A DNA stretch of 64,000 nt, taken from NCBI GenBank assembly GCA_020726505.1, contig JAHLEZ010000004.1:558001-622000 (forward strand), written 5' to 3'. Positions 42,472-53,590 of the stretch are shown piece after piece (within the stretch, counting starts at the first letter, position 1; every line of letters begins with the position of its first letter). The stretch is from Leptodontidium sp. MPI-SDFR-AT-0119. Lineage: Eukaryota; Ascomycota; Leotiomycetes; Helotiales; Leptodontidiaceae. The notes beneath the pieces are model-generated. The model saw only the letters and a program-made list of their open reading frames with translations. It was not told the DNA's origin and did no database searches. The translations under genes and the position numbers were made by a program.

Positions 42472-43799
42472 CTTGTCGCTTATTTGTATGAATGCTTTTG
42501 AGGATCTCAAAAGGATATTTTGGGTGGAGTATCGCGGAGGAACCAGACAACTCTTCAGGAAAAGGGGAAGGCTAATTGATAAAAGGCTAGGTACTGAACC
42601 AAATTCGAAGTGTTACGTGTGCGGTGCGCTATTTCGGAATGACAAAGGCTCTTAAAACCATTAGAACTAAGCTCCAGAAATTTTCCCTTAGACTCGCAGA
42701 ATTATACCGGGACGTTCCGCACTTCGGTCCCTAGGTCACTACTCTGAATTTGCCCATTACACAGATTTACTACTAATTCAAAACACCGGGCCACATTCCT
42801 GACTGGTGATTGCTGGTTATAATTATGCTCAATACCTAGCTGCTTGGAGAACATTCAAAAATTCGAGAAACTTTTCGCTTTGAATGTCCAAAAGTGAAAT
42901 TAGGACTGCATTACATAGTCCAATGTAGGATCAGTCTACCTGAGTTGCAGCTCACTCCACAAAGGACAGATAAAAGTGCAAGCACTACTTGAGCTTGCTG
43001 ATGATCACCCTGTTACCACCGTTCAAACACACTCACACAAGCAGCCAAGCTCAGAATATAATCGAGGAAAGATATAAAGGAAAGTATTACCCCCCTCATA
43101 TGAGAAGTAAGAGTACCTATCCTAGGTAGGCATGGTGAATGATCATGAGATCTCACAGCCATTCAAAATGGCACTTGAGAATCCCCTACCGAGACCGAAC
43201 AAAACCACACACACACGGAAGAGCCCACTCACGAGTCTTCCCGCAATACTCACAAGTCGAAACCTACAACTCAGCCCCAGGGAGAACAAGTAATGAAGAG
43301 GAAATACACCAAGGTAAGCAAAATAAAAGAAGTTGCTACAGGGTGCGGGGATGAGTCTGTGCGCATCTCTTGTCCTCTAAGTGCCTAGTCTCCCATCAAG
43401 GTGGTTAGCTATAGCACTCCCTTAGTTAGCCACCGGATTTCTGTGTGGTATATGAACTAGTCTATCTTTCTGCTTCAACAGGTTGGGTGGCTGGCTTTGG
43501 CTTTGACCTGTACGTTCAGACCTCCTCCATCGGGCCGTCCCGTTTCCATTGCACTTGGTTGGATTGGGTACATCCCGCTAGCACATCTTTCCTGCTAATT
43601 GGAAAGTTAGTTAGCGATGTTGAGTTTTTACCCTCTAGAATAATCACACGCGCAATCTACAGATTGCTGCTTTAAAACCGTGGCATTATCATTATCATCA
43701 TCTACCTCTCTACACCAGTTCTAATCACACATCTACTTCGCCATCTCCATCTACATCTACACCAGCACTCTCTTCCCTCCCCCTTTCACCATGATCCCA
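42472..43799. other. Intergenic, no supported gene
   Basis: Leader/promoter of the F-box-like frame on the right of 42471, and the 3' flank of the MFS gene ending at 43800. The frames at 43139-43675 show no domain. A CATCT-rich pyrimidine stretch lies at about 43690-43790. Confidence 0.45.
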
Positions 43800-45617
43800 T
43801 CACAACCTCAAAACAGGCCTCTCCCAAACAAACAAACTCGCGACCCACCCACCTACAGCAACAACCGCCATCCCCCACCAAACAGCTCCAATCACACCAC
43901 CCTCCCAACTCTTCCCAAACACCCATCCCGCCACCACCGGTCCCAGCGTTCTAAAAAGCGCACTCGTAGTCTGTCCCACACCATGCACCATCCCAAGTAC
44001 ACTTGGGTCAGGCGCACAATTATTCAGCAGCACAATCGTAGCAGGCAAAACAAAGATCCGACCAGTAGTATGCACAGCAATGACGAACGTGATCGCAATC
44101 CAAGTCAAAGACGTAGAGTCCGTAGGGATGACAGCCAAGAATGGAGCGACTGTGTAAGCAATTGGGAAGAGGATGGAGAAGAGACGGAAGCATTGGACGT
44201 TGCCTAGGCGCGTGTTGATGCGTGGGTAGATGAGGAATTGGAGGAGGATTCCTATGGAGCCTAGGATGGCGAGGGCGAGGCCGACGGAGCGCGGGGCCAT
44301 GCCGAGCCCGCCGTTGAAGATAAATGGGAGGTAGCGCTCGACGGAGCGTCGGGGGGAGGAGAGAAAGAGAGGAAGGAGGTTGCCGAAGGCGCTAGGGTGG
44401 ATTAGTTTGTGTGCTTTGCATTATTGCTCTGGTTTTGGATGTTGATAGCTTACCCCATGTGGAAATCAAAGATCGCTTGTGCGAGCAATGTCGTGACGAC
44501 GTTGTAAGTCCAAATCGTGCGGAAGAATGGCTTGGGTTTTGCTGAAGGGTGAGGTAAGGTCATCGGAGCCTTAATCTCCGGTAACTCGATGTCTTCATCG
44601 TCGGAATCTTGATCGTCGTTTCCGAGGGCTGAGTAGTCTTCGTGAGATGGAGTTGAGCCGCGTCTGAAGATTCGCTTGATGATCGAGGCACAGTGAAGGC
44701 CTAGATCATAGTAATCTTTGCGGATACTGTGTGTCTGGGTGGAATTAGTCAAATGAAGCTTTGCAGGATGGTTAAACCAACTTACCTCTTCAATGCTAAG
44801 AAACACGACTAATCCAATCATCATCATGGATGCTGCGCTGAAAATTGCAGGTAGAGCAAATGGGAAGCTTGCCAGCCATGAATCAGCGCTGAAGAGGCTG
44901 GGGAAAGTAGTAATTGGTTCGGCCAACCAACTTCCAATAACTGATGGTTGTCAATAAATTCGAGCGTATAAAAATGCTGTTTGAGAGTCTCACCTGGTCC
45001 TATCACACTCGCAACCATAAAACTGGCAGGAAGGAGGAGGAATGCACGTGATTGGTGTCTGAAAAGGGTCAATCTCAATTCCACATATCGTGGGGAGCTG
45101 GGGAACTGACTTTCTCTCCTTGATATTCTCAGATATCATGGTTCGACTGTAATTTCATCAGCTCATCATCAAAACCCAATGCAGCAGTCAAACCCTACAT
45201 AATTCCAACTGTACCATTCGCACCTCCGGCCAACAAACGAAACAGCACAACCGCAGTAAAACTCCTCGAGAAAGCCAACCCAGCACACCCCAACGCCGTG
45301 CCCCAGAGCCCGATCAACAGAACCCTCTTCCTACCACCCCATTCGGCATCGGCAATTCTACCCCAGATAATGGCCGTGAAAATCTGAGCCGCTGAGAAAC
45401 TGCCTGAAGCTATTCCCGATTGCCAGGAGATGGTCTCTTCTGGGATCGTGGAGTCGAAGGATTTCAGTTGGTAGTAGCAGATGGTCTGGAATGACGCAAC
45501 CTGCATGAAGTCGAAAACGCGGCAGAAGGCGAGCACGAACAACTGATCCTTTCGAGGGAGGTTACTCCATGATGCAGGAGTATCATTACTCGCTTCTGAA
45601 GCCGGAAGGGGACGCAT
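43800..45617 (-). CDS. MFS transporter (YCR023C/ZRT-like general type)
   Basis: Six exons join in phase: 45617-45199, 45146-45111, 45058-44994, 44940-44786, 44734-44454, 44391-43800; predicted length 515 residues. Helix 1 is QLFVLAFCRVFDFMQVASFQ; the loop 2-3 motif A variant is WGRIADAEWGGRKRVLLIGL; GGANGTVGIIRTMISENIKE spans exons 1-2 and is typical of these fungal transporters. VIGPVIGSWLAEP is the helix-5 motif C type region. A long hydrophilic central loop contains GNDDQDSDDEDIELPEI. The second half has AIFDFHMGAFGNLLPLFLSS, GGLGMAPRSVGLALAILGS and GVGQTTSALFRTLGPVVAGW. The substrate is unknown. Exon 2 is only 36 bp but is required to keep the conserved R-T-M-I segment. Confidence 0.88.
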
Positions 45618-46602
45618 TTTTCAAATTCGACTTCTCCAATTCGAAATCGCATCTAAAAGGGAAAGAAGTCGTGATGGTGCCAGAAGAGATGGTTGCCAGC
45701 GACCATCGCCTGTCTGTCTGTCCTTCTGTCTGCTTGTCTGCAGTGTGTCTGGTGAGTGATTTTTTTTGCTTGGTCTTGGAGAATCCAAGAAGTTGGCAAT
45801 TGATAGGCAGCTTGTGAAGTGTGCCACTAAGTGCTTGGCGAAGAGAGTTGAGGAGAAGACGGGCTGGGCACGCCTTCTCGCGCCGACGTCGTATTGGCAG
45901 GACTGCATCGTAAATTCGTACTCCGGAAACATGCTTCCTTAATTCCTTGATGCTTTCCATACCCACTTGCACTTGCGTTTGATAGAGGTCTTGGCAAATA
46001 GACGGGACCGAGATAATTAAATTACCGTGCAACACGTAACCTCGTCTCGGAAAGACGCAGAAGGGTGGGAGGTAGAGGGGCAGCCGCCCCTTCACGCGCA
46101 TTTGAGTTCGAATCGTCCCATATGAGTGGTTCTTGGGTGTGCATCTTGGCAGTATTAATGGGTCTTGGACGGACCGCTGTACTGCAGGGGGCGCCCACCG
46201 GGCATCCACCAACCCTCCACTTGCGTATTGAATTCACATCCAGGTGGACGGGAAAGCTTCCGAATGAGGGAATATCGGACGGGAACTTGGTCGTCTTTCC
46301 AAGATACTTCCAAGATCGACAGACTCAAAATGGCCGTCAAACGGTCTTCTCCCTTTTGCTGCTTTTTTCGACAAGCAAAACGATAAGAGATTTAGTGCTG
46401 AGTGACACCTGTCAAAAGAGATATTCAGGAACCAGACGATCGAGAAGAGACGAATTGATTGCCTCGGTCAATTATTCGCCGACCGTCGAAGAGAGTTTGA
46501 GCACTTGTTGACGAGAGTTTGAAAGCGGGAAGTATCGCCACGATCCCGGAAATCAGTTGATACGACGTCAATCAACTCTCAAATTTCTGAACAATCGTCA
46601 AG
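45618..46602. other. Intergenic between divergent MFS and sulfotransferase-like genes
   Basis: About 985 bp shared by two divergent genes. Long minus-strand frames (for example 45586-46212) overlap each other and lack domains. TGTCTGTC repeats occur at about 45711-45745. A likely bidirectional promoter region. Confidence 0.45.
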
Positions 46603-47634
46603 ATGGGTTTGAAATCGGAGGAATTCGTCGACACCCAGAGATTCAAGGTCCCATCTCGCCCCATCACTGATATCTTCACATCCAAAGATACAGCAATCGA
46701 TCGCTCGAAATGTCGTCGTACGGTTCCAATGAGAGTACTTGTCCTTGGTGTTGGACGAACTGGTACAGTTTGTAAGTCGCTCTTAGTCCAATTTGGCGAG
46801 AAACACAGCAGACTAACATGTCTCCAGCAATGAGAGATGCCCTGAAGCGCCTAGGTAGGAAATTCTACCGCTCCTCATCAAAGACCACCTGCTCAAACTA
46901 TGAACAGGATATGAGGACACTTATCACATGATGTCTGCCAGTGTGGAGAATCCCCCAGACTGCATCATGTGGCAACGAGCCTTCGAGGCAAAGTACGATG
47001 GCATCGGACGATTTGGACGAGAAGAATGGGACAGCCTACTTGGCCACTGCCAGGTACGGCTCTATCCCACAAACTCCCACATGTAACTAACATGGAGAAG
47101 GCTGTTTGTGACTGGCCAGCTATCTGTTTCGCCAAAGAATTAATAGAAGCATATCCGGAGGCGAAAGTCATCCTGACGACCAGAAACGTGGACACTTGGC
47201 ACGCATCCGTCATGAAGACGGGCTACTGGAGAGCAAAAGACCCAGAATTGAGGATCGCATCCTACTTCGATTGGGGCGCAGGACTCTACTACCCCATGTT
47301 AACCAAGTTCTTTGAGACTTTCTTCAAGGATGACTTCCCAAACAAGGGAAAGGAGGTCTTCGCTGAGCACTACAAGGAGGTACGCAGCTTGGTTCCAAAG
47401 AACAACTTGCTGGAGTTCAGCGTGTCAGAGGGGTGGGGACCTCTATGCGAGTTCCTGGGAGAGCCTATGCCGTTGAATGAGCCTTTCCCTCATGCCAACA
47501 ATGCGGACAGTTTCGTGAAGAGGTGCAGAGCGCGAAACAGGGCGCAGATGTGCAATGCTGCTTTTAGATACGCAGTGATTGGGATATTTTTGTATGTGGC
47601 GTACTTGTTTCTTGGGTATGTGATGATCTATTAG
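46603..47634 (+). CDS. Sulfotransferase-family protein with C-terminal membrane anchor
   Basis: Four exons: 46603-46771, 46828-46854, 46908-47053, 47101-47634, giving 291 residues. VPMRVLVLGVGRTGT is the N-terminal nucleotide (PAPS)-binding P-loop of the fungal Sulfotransfer_4-type family, and the second, 27-bp exon restores VSMRDALKRLGYEDTYHMM. Then WQRAFEAKYDGIG, DWPAICFAKELIEAYPEAKV and ILTTRNVDTWHASVMKTGYW match the family, including the R-N-V-D-x-W segment. LLEFSVSEGWGPLCEFLGEP and the Phe-Pro-His-Ala-Asn-N motif follow. The last 20 residues are hydrophobic (YAVIGIFLYVAYLFLGYVMI), probably a tail anchor. These proteins are often mislabelled NAD-dependent epimerases; the substrate is unknown. 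Confidence 0.88.
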
Positions 47635-49727
47635 ACGCGGAAAGCATTCTGGTGTTGGTCCTTGTATGAAAAATAAACAAGGTGCCTAGAAACTTGACGA
47701 GACGGAGGAGCATCTAGGGCTGAGCAGAGACAGAATCTTGTAATGCGAAGACGTAACCCTTGAAGTAACAAACATTGACTCTGCCTGTGCCTCGTGGCTG
47801 CAAGACGACAATTGATCTTCGCTGTCGCTCCCATGATGGCTGCTCAACTCAACCCATGTCTCGGCCACAGTGACCAAGGTTGAAAGCGAAGCAACTGTGG
47901 CTGCGTACACTTGGAGACACGCGACAACATGGGGTCGCAAACGCAAAACAGAAACAGAAGTTTGAGAAGCTGAAAGTAAAAAATACGAAAAGCAAGAGGA
48001 AAGTTAAAAGAGACTTGAAAGCTGACGTTGATCCGAGAAGTCCGGGGAGACCGAATCCCGCCTAGAGATATATGGGAAGTATGCGATGCTCACGTGTCCT
48101 TGCGCTAGCGCTATGGTGACATTCTCCAATTTCATCGCGCGTTGAGGACTGAGACATTCAACCTGCAACTGCGGATGTCGTGCGATGGCATCAGATGGTA
48201 ATTTGATTGCGATTGAGGCGATATCTATGTGTCGCGAAGGAGCCAGGAGCTGGCGGGGAAATATCCGGATGGGAGAGCGAGCAAAATCAAAGCACGACAC
48301 GTGACTGGCACGTTATGTGAGCTCTTCAGAGTGTTGGAAGCCCAGAACAACGAGCCTGAGCTGGTAAAAGCTATGTCGATATGCTCACCCACCGGTAAAC
48401 GATAGAGCGGAATTTCTGACGAATACGTTGAGGAGAAGATGAACAAACGAACGAACGAACGAACGAGCGAGCGAGCGAACAACATTGCGAAACTCGTACC
48501 CAGGCCACACATTAGACGCGTAGCGAGTCCATCCACAGTAACACAACAATAAGCCCCTCCTAAGCGAACCAGTTCCACTGAGTCAGTAGCTATGATTTAT
48601 TTTGGTGGATGATGAGAGAGTATGTTGGAAATGGTGTTAATGAGGGGTTGACAGTGGCACTCCCGTGTATTTAGATGACCTTAGGAAGGTAAGCAGTGGG
48701 TGGAGATGGAGATGGATGTGAAGATGGATGTGAAGATACAGATGGAGTTGAAGACGTCAAAAGTGAAAATCATACAAATATGATCAACGCATGCGTGGCA
48801 GTCTTTCAGCAAGAAGAACTTGGTGTTGGTGGATTGATTGGGGGCTAAGATTGAGAACATTTCAGATGTCAAATTGAGATTGAGACGTTCAGCTGGAGAC
48901 CTTGATAGCCATGCTCCTATGGCTGGCTAGAGCTTTGGTCCCCCTGATCTGATCCCTGGATTGAAGCGTCCCAAATCAGAAACGAGGTTCGCTTACCTGG
49001 GTGAAAGGGGAGACACGGGAAGGGGATGAGCATCTTGAAAGTGAACGAGGGGGACTTTTATTGATGGAGTAGAAATACGTAGGTGCTAAGTTCCCAGCTC
49101 GTACAAGGCGGAAACGGAAGTTTTCCCTTATAATTTGAGTCTTTTCAATTCACAGGTTGTGAATCTTTCTTTGTTTATCCCAACATCAACCACACTTATC
49201 GAGAATGTTTCTCCACGTTGTAGCGCCCAGTCTCACAGGCTAGCCACGGCTTCTAACCAGCGCCATGCCATCCTAGCCTCAGTTTCCAAGAAACCATCCA
49301 TGACCGAGGTGTGCATTTCGCTGCTTGGGAAGTGCTTGACCTGCTTGTGGGCGATATGAGGAGGTTTTGGGGGAGTTGTGAGTTGAATGATGTTGATCGG
49401 ATTTGGAAGTGACTGTTTTTTCTGGTGAGGAAGGGGAGAGGGGGCGATTGGAGGGAGGCGGGAGTGGAGTGAGTGTTGAGGGAATTGTGGAACTGGGTCG
49501 GCTGATGGATTGTAGTGAGGAGGTGTGTGCTGTAGTGTTACGTGGTAGGAAGGTGTGGCAAAGTAGGGGATTCAATCGTTTGCATTCGGCACTGCGAAGT
49601 AACCTCTCAAGAGGTAATGAGTACGATCAGTGAACATGGTTATTCCACATACAAGTCGACATCAGGAACAAAGAAAGGGAGAATCCGAAAACAACATATA
49701 TTACCATCTGATACCCCCTAATGACAC
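47635..49727. other. Intergenic, 2.1 kb, no supported gene
   Basis: Contains 3' UTRs of the sulfotransferase-like gene (plus) and the SDR gene (minus). It includes an (ACGA/GCGA)n tract near 48446-48480 and GGATGTGAAGAT-type repeats near 48703-48740. The frames have no domain or plausible splice structure. Confidence 0.45.
48446..48480. repeat. Tetranucleotide microsatellite (AACG then AGCG)
   Basis: Five AACG-type units pass into three AGCG-type units in a compound array of about 35 bp. Confidence 0.85.
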
Positions 49728-50848
49728 CTACATATTCCTCCCACCAGTAACCATAAGAACCTGGCCGGTGATATAACTAAACAACGGACTCGCCACCGCA
49801 AGAATACTGCTCGCAGCCTCCGTAGCCGTCCCAGGTCTTCTGAGCGGGATATCCGAATTCGCATCCTGCCCCAGACTGCCTTGACCCTTCGGTATACCCA
49901 GGGCGATCTTCTCCCCATCAGGGGTCGTTACGAAAGCACCGTCCTCCTTCGCAGCCGTCAGCCTCGTCAAGATATGTCCGAAGGCAATAGAGTTCGCGCG
50001 GACGCCGAACTTGGGACCCCATTCCTTAGCGATGACTTTTGTGAGGCCGTTGATGCCCGATTTGGCTACGCCGTAGTTGGCTTGTCCTGCGTTGCCGTGC
50101 ACGCCGGATGTAGATGAGATGTTTATGATGCAGCGGGGTTCGCCGTCTGTGACGCGGAAGTAAGGGGCTGCTTCGCGGACGAGCTTGAAGGGTGCGGTGT
50201 TGTGGAGCGCGAGTATGTTTTCCCATTGTTTGTCGGTCATCTGTGGAGGGGGATTTGATCAGCATCTTTTATGGGGTTGGTGGTGTGGATGTGCTGGTGG
50301 GAGGGAGAGGTCTAAAATAGACCAGTCTGTTGACATGTTGCGGATGCCGAGGTGGTATTGGATGTGTTGTACCTTGTGGATTACGCCGTCCCAGGTATAT
50401 CTGCAAAGATCCTGTCAGTTGTTTGTGATCTTGCATTTTGATGTTGGAGATGGGTTGAAATGCTTACCCCGCATTGTTCACGATGATATGAATCTTTCCA
50501 TTGCCAAACTCGGCGGCCTTCTTCACGAGAGTCTTGAGGTATTCGGCATCTAGCATGTCTCCTGGGACAGCAAGTGCTTTCCCGCCAGACTTGTTGATCT
50601 TGTCTGCAACTTCGCTGGCTTTCGCTATTGGGGGTCAGAACAGTGTTCGGCTGGGGGTATTAATTAGATTGGGATATCGTACCTCCGTCAATATCAGAGA
50701 CAATCACTTTGGCTCCTTCATTTGCGAAGAGCCGAGCTGTTTCGGCGCCGATTCCTTGCCCTGAGCCTGTGATGATAGCTACTTGACCTGCCAACATACC
50801 ACTGGGGTAGTTGAGGTGATTGGCGATTTGAGCCGCGCGTTGTGCCAT
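49728..50848 (-). CDS. Short-chain dehydrogenase/reductase (fabG / 17-beta-HSD-like)
   Basis: NAD(P)-dependent oxidoreductase of 287 residues in four exons: 50848-50683, 50624-50468, 50400-50373, 50240-49728. The Rossmann glycine motif is VAIITGSGQGIGAETARLFA; VIVSDIDG holds the acidic cofactor residue typical of NAD preference; HIIVNNAG is the N-N-A-G motif, split by the exon 2/3 border. Catalytic Ser lies in IINISSTSGVHG and the Y-x3-K pair in ANYGVAKSG. The C-terminal part has a longer loop (TTPDGEKIALGIPKGQGSLG) and ends YITGQVLMVTGGRNM. The type resembles 3-ketoacyl reductases and the dehydrogenase domain of peroxisomal multifunctional enzymes. No PTS1 is present. The 28-bp exon 3 is required for the frame. 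Confidence 0.92.
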
Positions 50849-51264
50849 TGTGGTGGATGAACGAATATTAGATTTAAATATTGGATACTGGATATTTGAA
50901 TAATGGAGCTATGGAGTTTGGAAGTGGAAGGTATTTCCCATGTCGTTGAAGGTTGTTGAGGTGGGAGTCATTTTGTTGGAAGCTTGAGGTGGGGAAACCG
51001 AAGCTTTCCCCGGATTTCTCGATCTCTAGCCGAGCCGAGGCCGAGGCTGACAGTGCGCAGCCTTGCAGCCACCACCACAGCATAGGTACACACAACCGTG
51101 CGAGTTCCAAGGCTTTGAGAATTTGGATCCGAATTCCGAGGTACTTGTTGCTAGAGTAAAAGCAGATGTGCAGGAGATTTCTACCGTAAAGCAAGTGCTA
51201 ATATTCCACCTAACGTGGCAATGCGGATACCGATGTTCAGAGGATATGTTCATGCCATTCAAGG
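50849..51264. other. Short intergenic region, upstream of the SDR gene
   Basis: Holds the promoter/leader of the SDR gene (minus) and, toward 51264, the 3' end of the membrane-protein gene. No other feature is recognised. Confidence 0.45.
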
Positions 51265-52287
51265 CTAACAGGTCACACCTGGATATCCATGATGGAAGTC
51301 GAATGCTCGTAAAAGCCCGTACAGATGAGAAGCTGCGGCCATAACGACAAGAACATGGAAGATCTGATGAGAACTTCCCCAGATATCAAATGAGCCTGGC
51401 CATGAACGTTCCGGCCAACGAGCCTGCACTTGTTAGCTTTGGAGTTGTCTATATGAATTGGCATGTACTTACAGCATAGAGGCCGGCTCCCAGAATATAG
51501 AAGAATCCTTGCAAGACCAGCCAAGTAAGTCCAATCCTGTCTCGCATCTCATGGACGCCATATAGCTCCAACCCGTGGAGTACAGGAAACACTGCGGACA
51601 AGCCCATAAGAACGAACATCCCAGCCCTGTATGGTCGCCATGCTGGGGTCCTGAAGCGCTCAAATATAGACACTGTGGCGCATCCAACACCAAGAGAGCA
51701 AATCTGGAGAGCATTAGTCCATAACTTTTAAGTATTTCTAGTGGGATACGTACCATGGTCCAGTAGAACTCTTGCAGATGGGGATGGCAGTAAAACCCGT
51801 AGAAGATACTCGGGATGAAACTTCCTGTAATCAGGGACACAATCCCAACATAATCCAATTTGTTACCGAACTTGGCAACGACAGGAGAATGGTTGGAAAT
51901 TGTATGATATGTACCGGACATGCCAAGACACAAAGCAGCACCAAGGAAGAAACATGCAAATGCCAGAATATCTGGCAATGCAGCTGTCTCGTATCTCGGC
52001 TTGATCGCAGTGTAGATGACCACTCCAGCAGCTGAGAATACGACTGCGCCAAGCAGATGAGAGTATATATTGACCGACTCATTGTGGAGGTAGCCCAGAC
52101 TGGCGAAGGACTTTTTGAAAGATGCTGAAGCCGGCCGATATCCCGAATGGATGTAGTGATTGTCCCGTTGCCATGACGGCAAGTCATCCCACAGCACGGT
52201 AAATGCATTCTCAACGCGTTTCTCCAGATTTACGACGGCATTTTTGATGACTTCGGTCGTTGACCCTCGTCTCTGTCGGAGTGACAT
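51265..52287 (-). CDS. PAQR / haemolysin III-type membrane protein (AdipoR-like)
   Basis: Seven-helix integral membrane protein of 307 residues in three exons: 52287-51754, 51703-51473, 51423-51265, all phase 0. N-terminal SWQRDNHYIHSGYRPASASF and FASLGYLHNESVNIYSHLLG are the conserved PAQR entry, with N-E-x2-N-I-x-S-H. The zinc site is visible: MSGTYHTISNHS (first His), KLDYVGIVSLITGSF (Asp) and SSHQIFHVLVVMAAASHLY (H-x3-H). The middle exon encodes WRPYRAGMFVLMGLSAVFP and AGLYAARWPERSWPGSFDIW. Yeast Izh proteins are relatives implicated in zinc/lipid homeostasis, and mammalian AdipoRs have ceramidase activity; which applies here is unknown. It is divergent from the PCI-like gene at 52613. 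Confidence 0.93.
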
Positions 52288-52612
52288 GTGTATGTATGAA
52301 GAGATGAATCAACTAAATGAGAACTGGTGTTTACTGGTAAATGAACAATTGAGGATGGCGATTGAAAAGGCAATTGGGTTTTGTGGGAAAGGAAAGTTCA
52401 ATTACAGGGAAATGGAACTGTTTTTATTTATTTATCAGATGTTTTCATCAGCATGTGCAAAATGTTGAGGGTGGGTCGAGGCTGCCGCCGAGGGACGTTT
52501 TGCAAGCGAGACGCTAAAACCGAGTCTCCAAGAACGAGGCTGATGATCCAGCTCGCAAGACATCCAACCTCCAGCACCACCACTCACTCCCTCCCTCTCC
52601 AGATAAACTTCA
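52288..52612. promoter_or_regulatory. Compact bidirectional promoter region
   Basis: Only 325 bp separate the start codons of the PAQR gene (minus, 52287) and the CSN8-like gene (plus, 52613), so the two promoters must overlap or share elements. A pyrimidine-rich CACTCACTCCCTCCCTC stretch lies just before the plus-strand ATG. No clear TATA box was found. Confidence 0.55.
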
Positions 52613-53590
52613 ATGTCGTCGCGCGGCGGTCGCGCACCTTCAGGGCCATGGAGTCGATTGAAGCCTATGAATCTCGACCCTCTCGAGGTCATTGGTCTGC
52701 CGTCTAAGGGCGACAACAGGTAAACATCAATTCCATCCCTTGCCAGTGCAAGTCGTCCAGTCACTGACTGATGGACCAGGCTTCTCGACCACAAAGCACA
52801 AGAACGATACTACACGAAGATTGTTGAACGATACATGGCATTCTGCTCCGAGGCAGGTCGAGGCGACGAACTTCTACGACGGATGGCGCGAATGGATATC
52901 TCCAACCAGACCACCACCGAGAACCAGCGACCAAAGACAGCACCCGCTACCCCTAATATATCCATGAATGCTATGGCTGCCAATGCCGATGTGTCTGGAC
53001 AAAAGGATCTATCGGTATTGATAATGGCAATGAGGAAACTGAGGGAGGGAATTGTGGCTTCGAAGAGGGTAGACGACTTCTCGATCCAGGCATACATCTT
53101 CTGCATTCGACTCTCGATACTAGTGAAGCATATGGAATCTTACCACCCAGCCATTCTTCATCTTCTCAAGAAGATGCATACGGTCCAACCTCTCACGAAT
53201 ACGGAATTGCAAGAGTTCGTGGGGTATTTGGTATTGGATCTTGCGTGCAGGCAAAACGACCTGTCTCAAGCCTACCTTGTGAGAAACGAATACCGACTCC
53301 ACGACAACAAGGTTGACGCCATACTTCGGTCTCTTGCCCACGATAACTACTTTTTGTTTTGGAGGGTGAAGCGAAGTGTGGATGGCTATAAAGCAAAACT
53401 CATGGAATTCGCTGAAGATGGGATAAAGAAGCAGGCGTTGAAGTGCCTAGGCAGAAGTTACCTGAGCATTGATCTACCTACCGTGGAGCAGTCTACGAAT
53501 ACCCCTTGGCCACTGTTAACCAAGGAGTACGGTGTTGGATGGCAGCTGGAAGGGACGAAAGTCATTATTCGAAAACCTAAAACGAAATGA
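52613..53590 (+). CDS. CSN8/PSMD8/eIF3K-domain protein
   Basis: Two exons, 52613-52719 and 52780-53590, giving 305 residues. The N-terminus is MSSRGGRAPSGPWSRLKPMN, then LEVIGLPSKGDNR, typical of fungal members, and the splice restores R-L-L-D-H-K. A helical domain follows from about residue 115 (KDLSVLIMAMRKLREGIVAS, YIFCIRLSILVKHMESYHPA). The most conserved part is LQEFVGYLVLDLACRQNDLS, YRLHDNKVDAILRSLAHDNY, FLFWRVKRSVDGYKAKLMEF and ALKCLGRSYLSIDL, a Rpn12/eIF3K-like PCI-type fold of the CSN8_PSD8_EIF3K family. This fungal clade is distinct from true Rpn12 and its complex is not established. Proteasome lid, COP9 signalosome or Sac3-like assignment would be inference. Confidence 0.88.

Noticed and set aside
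45586..46212. 208-codon minus-strand ORF upstream of the MFS gene
   Set aside because: Overlaps several other frames in the promoter region, shows no domain and has low-complexity composition.
48225..48578. 117-codon minus-strand ORF containing a Ser/Arg/Phe repeat
   Set aside because: It is produced by the tetranucleotide microsatellite and has no other support.
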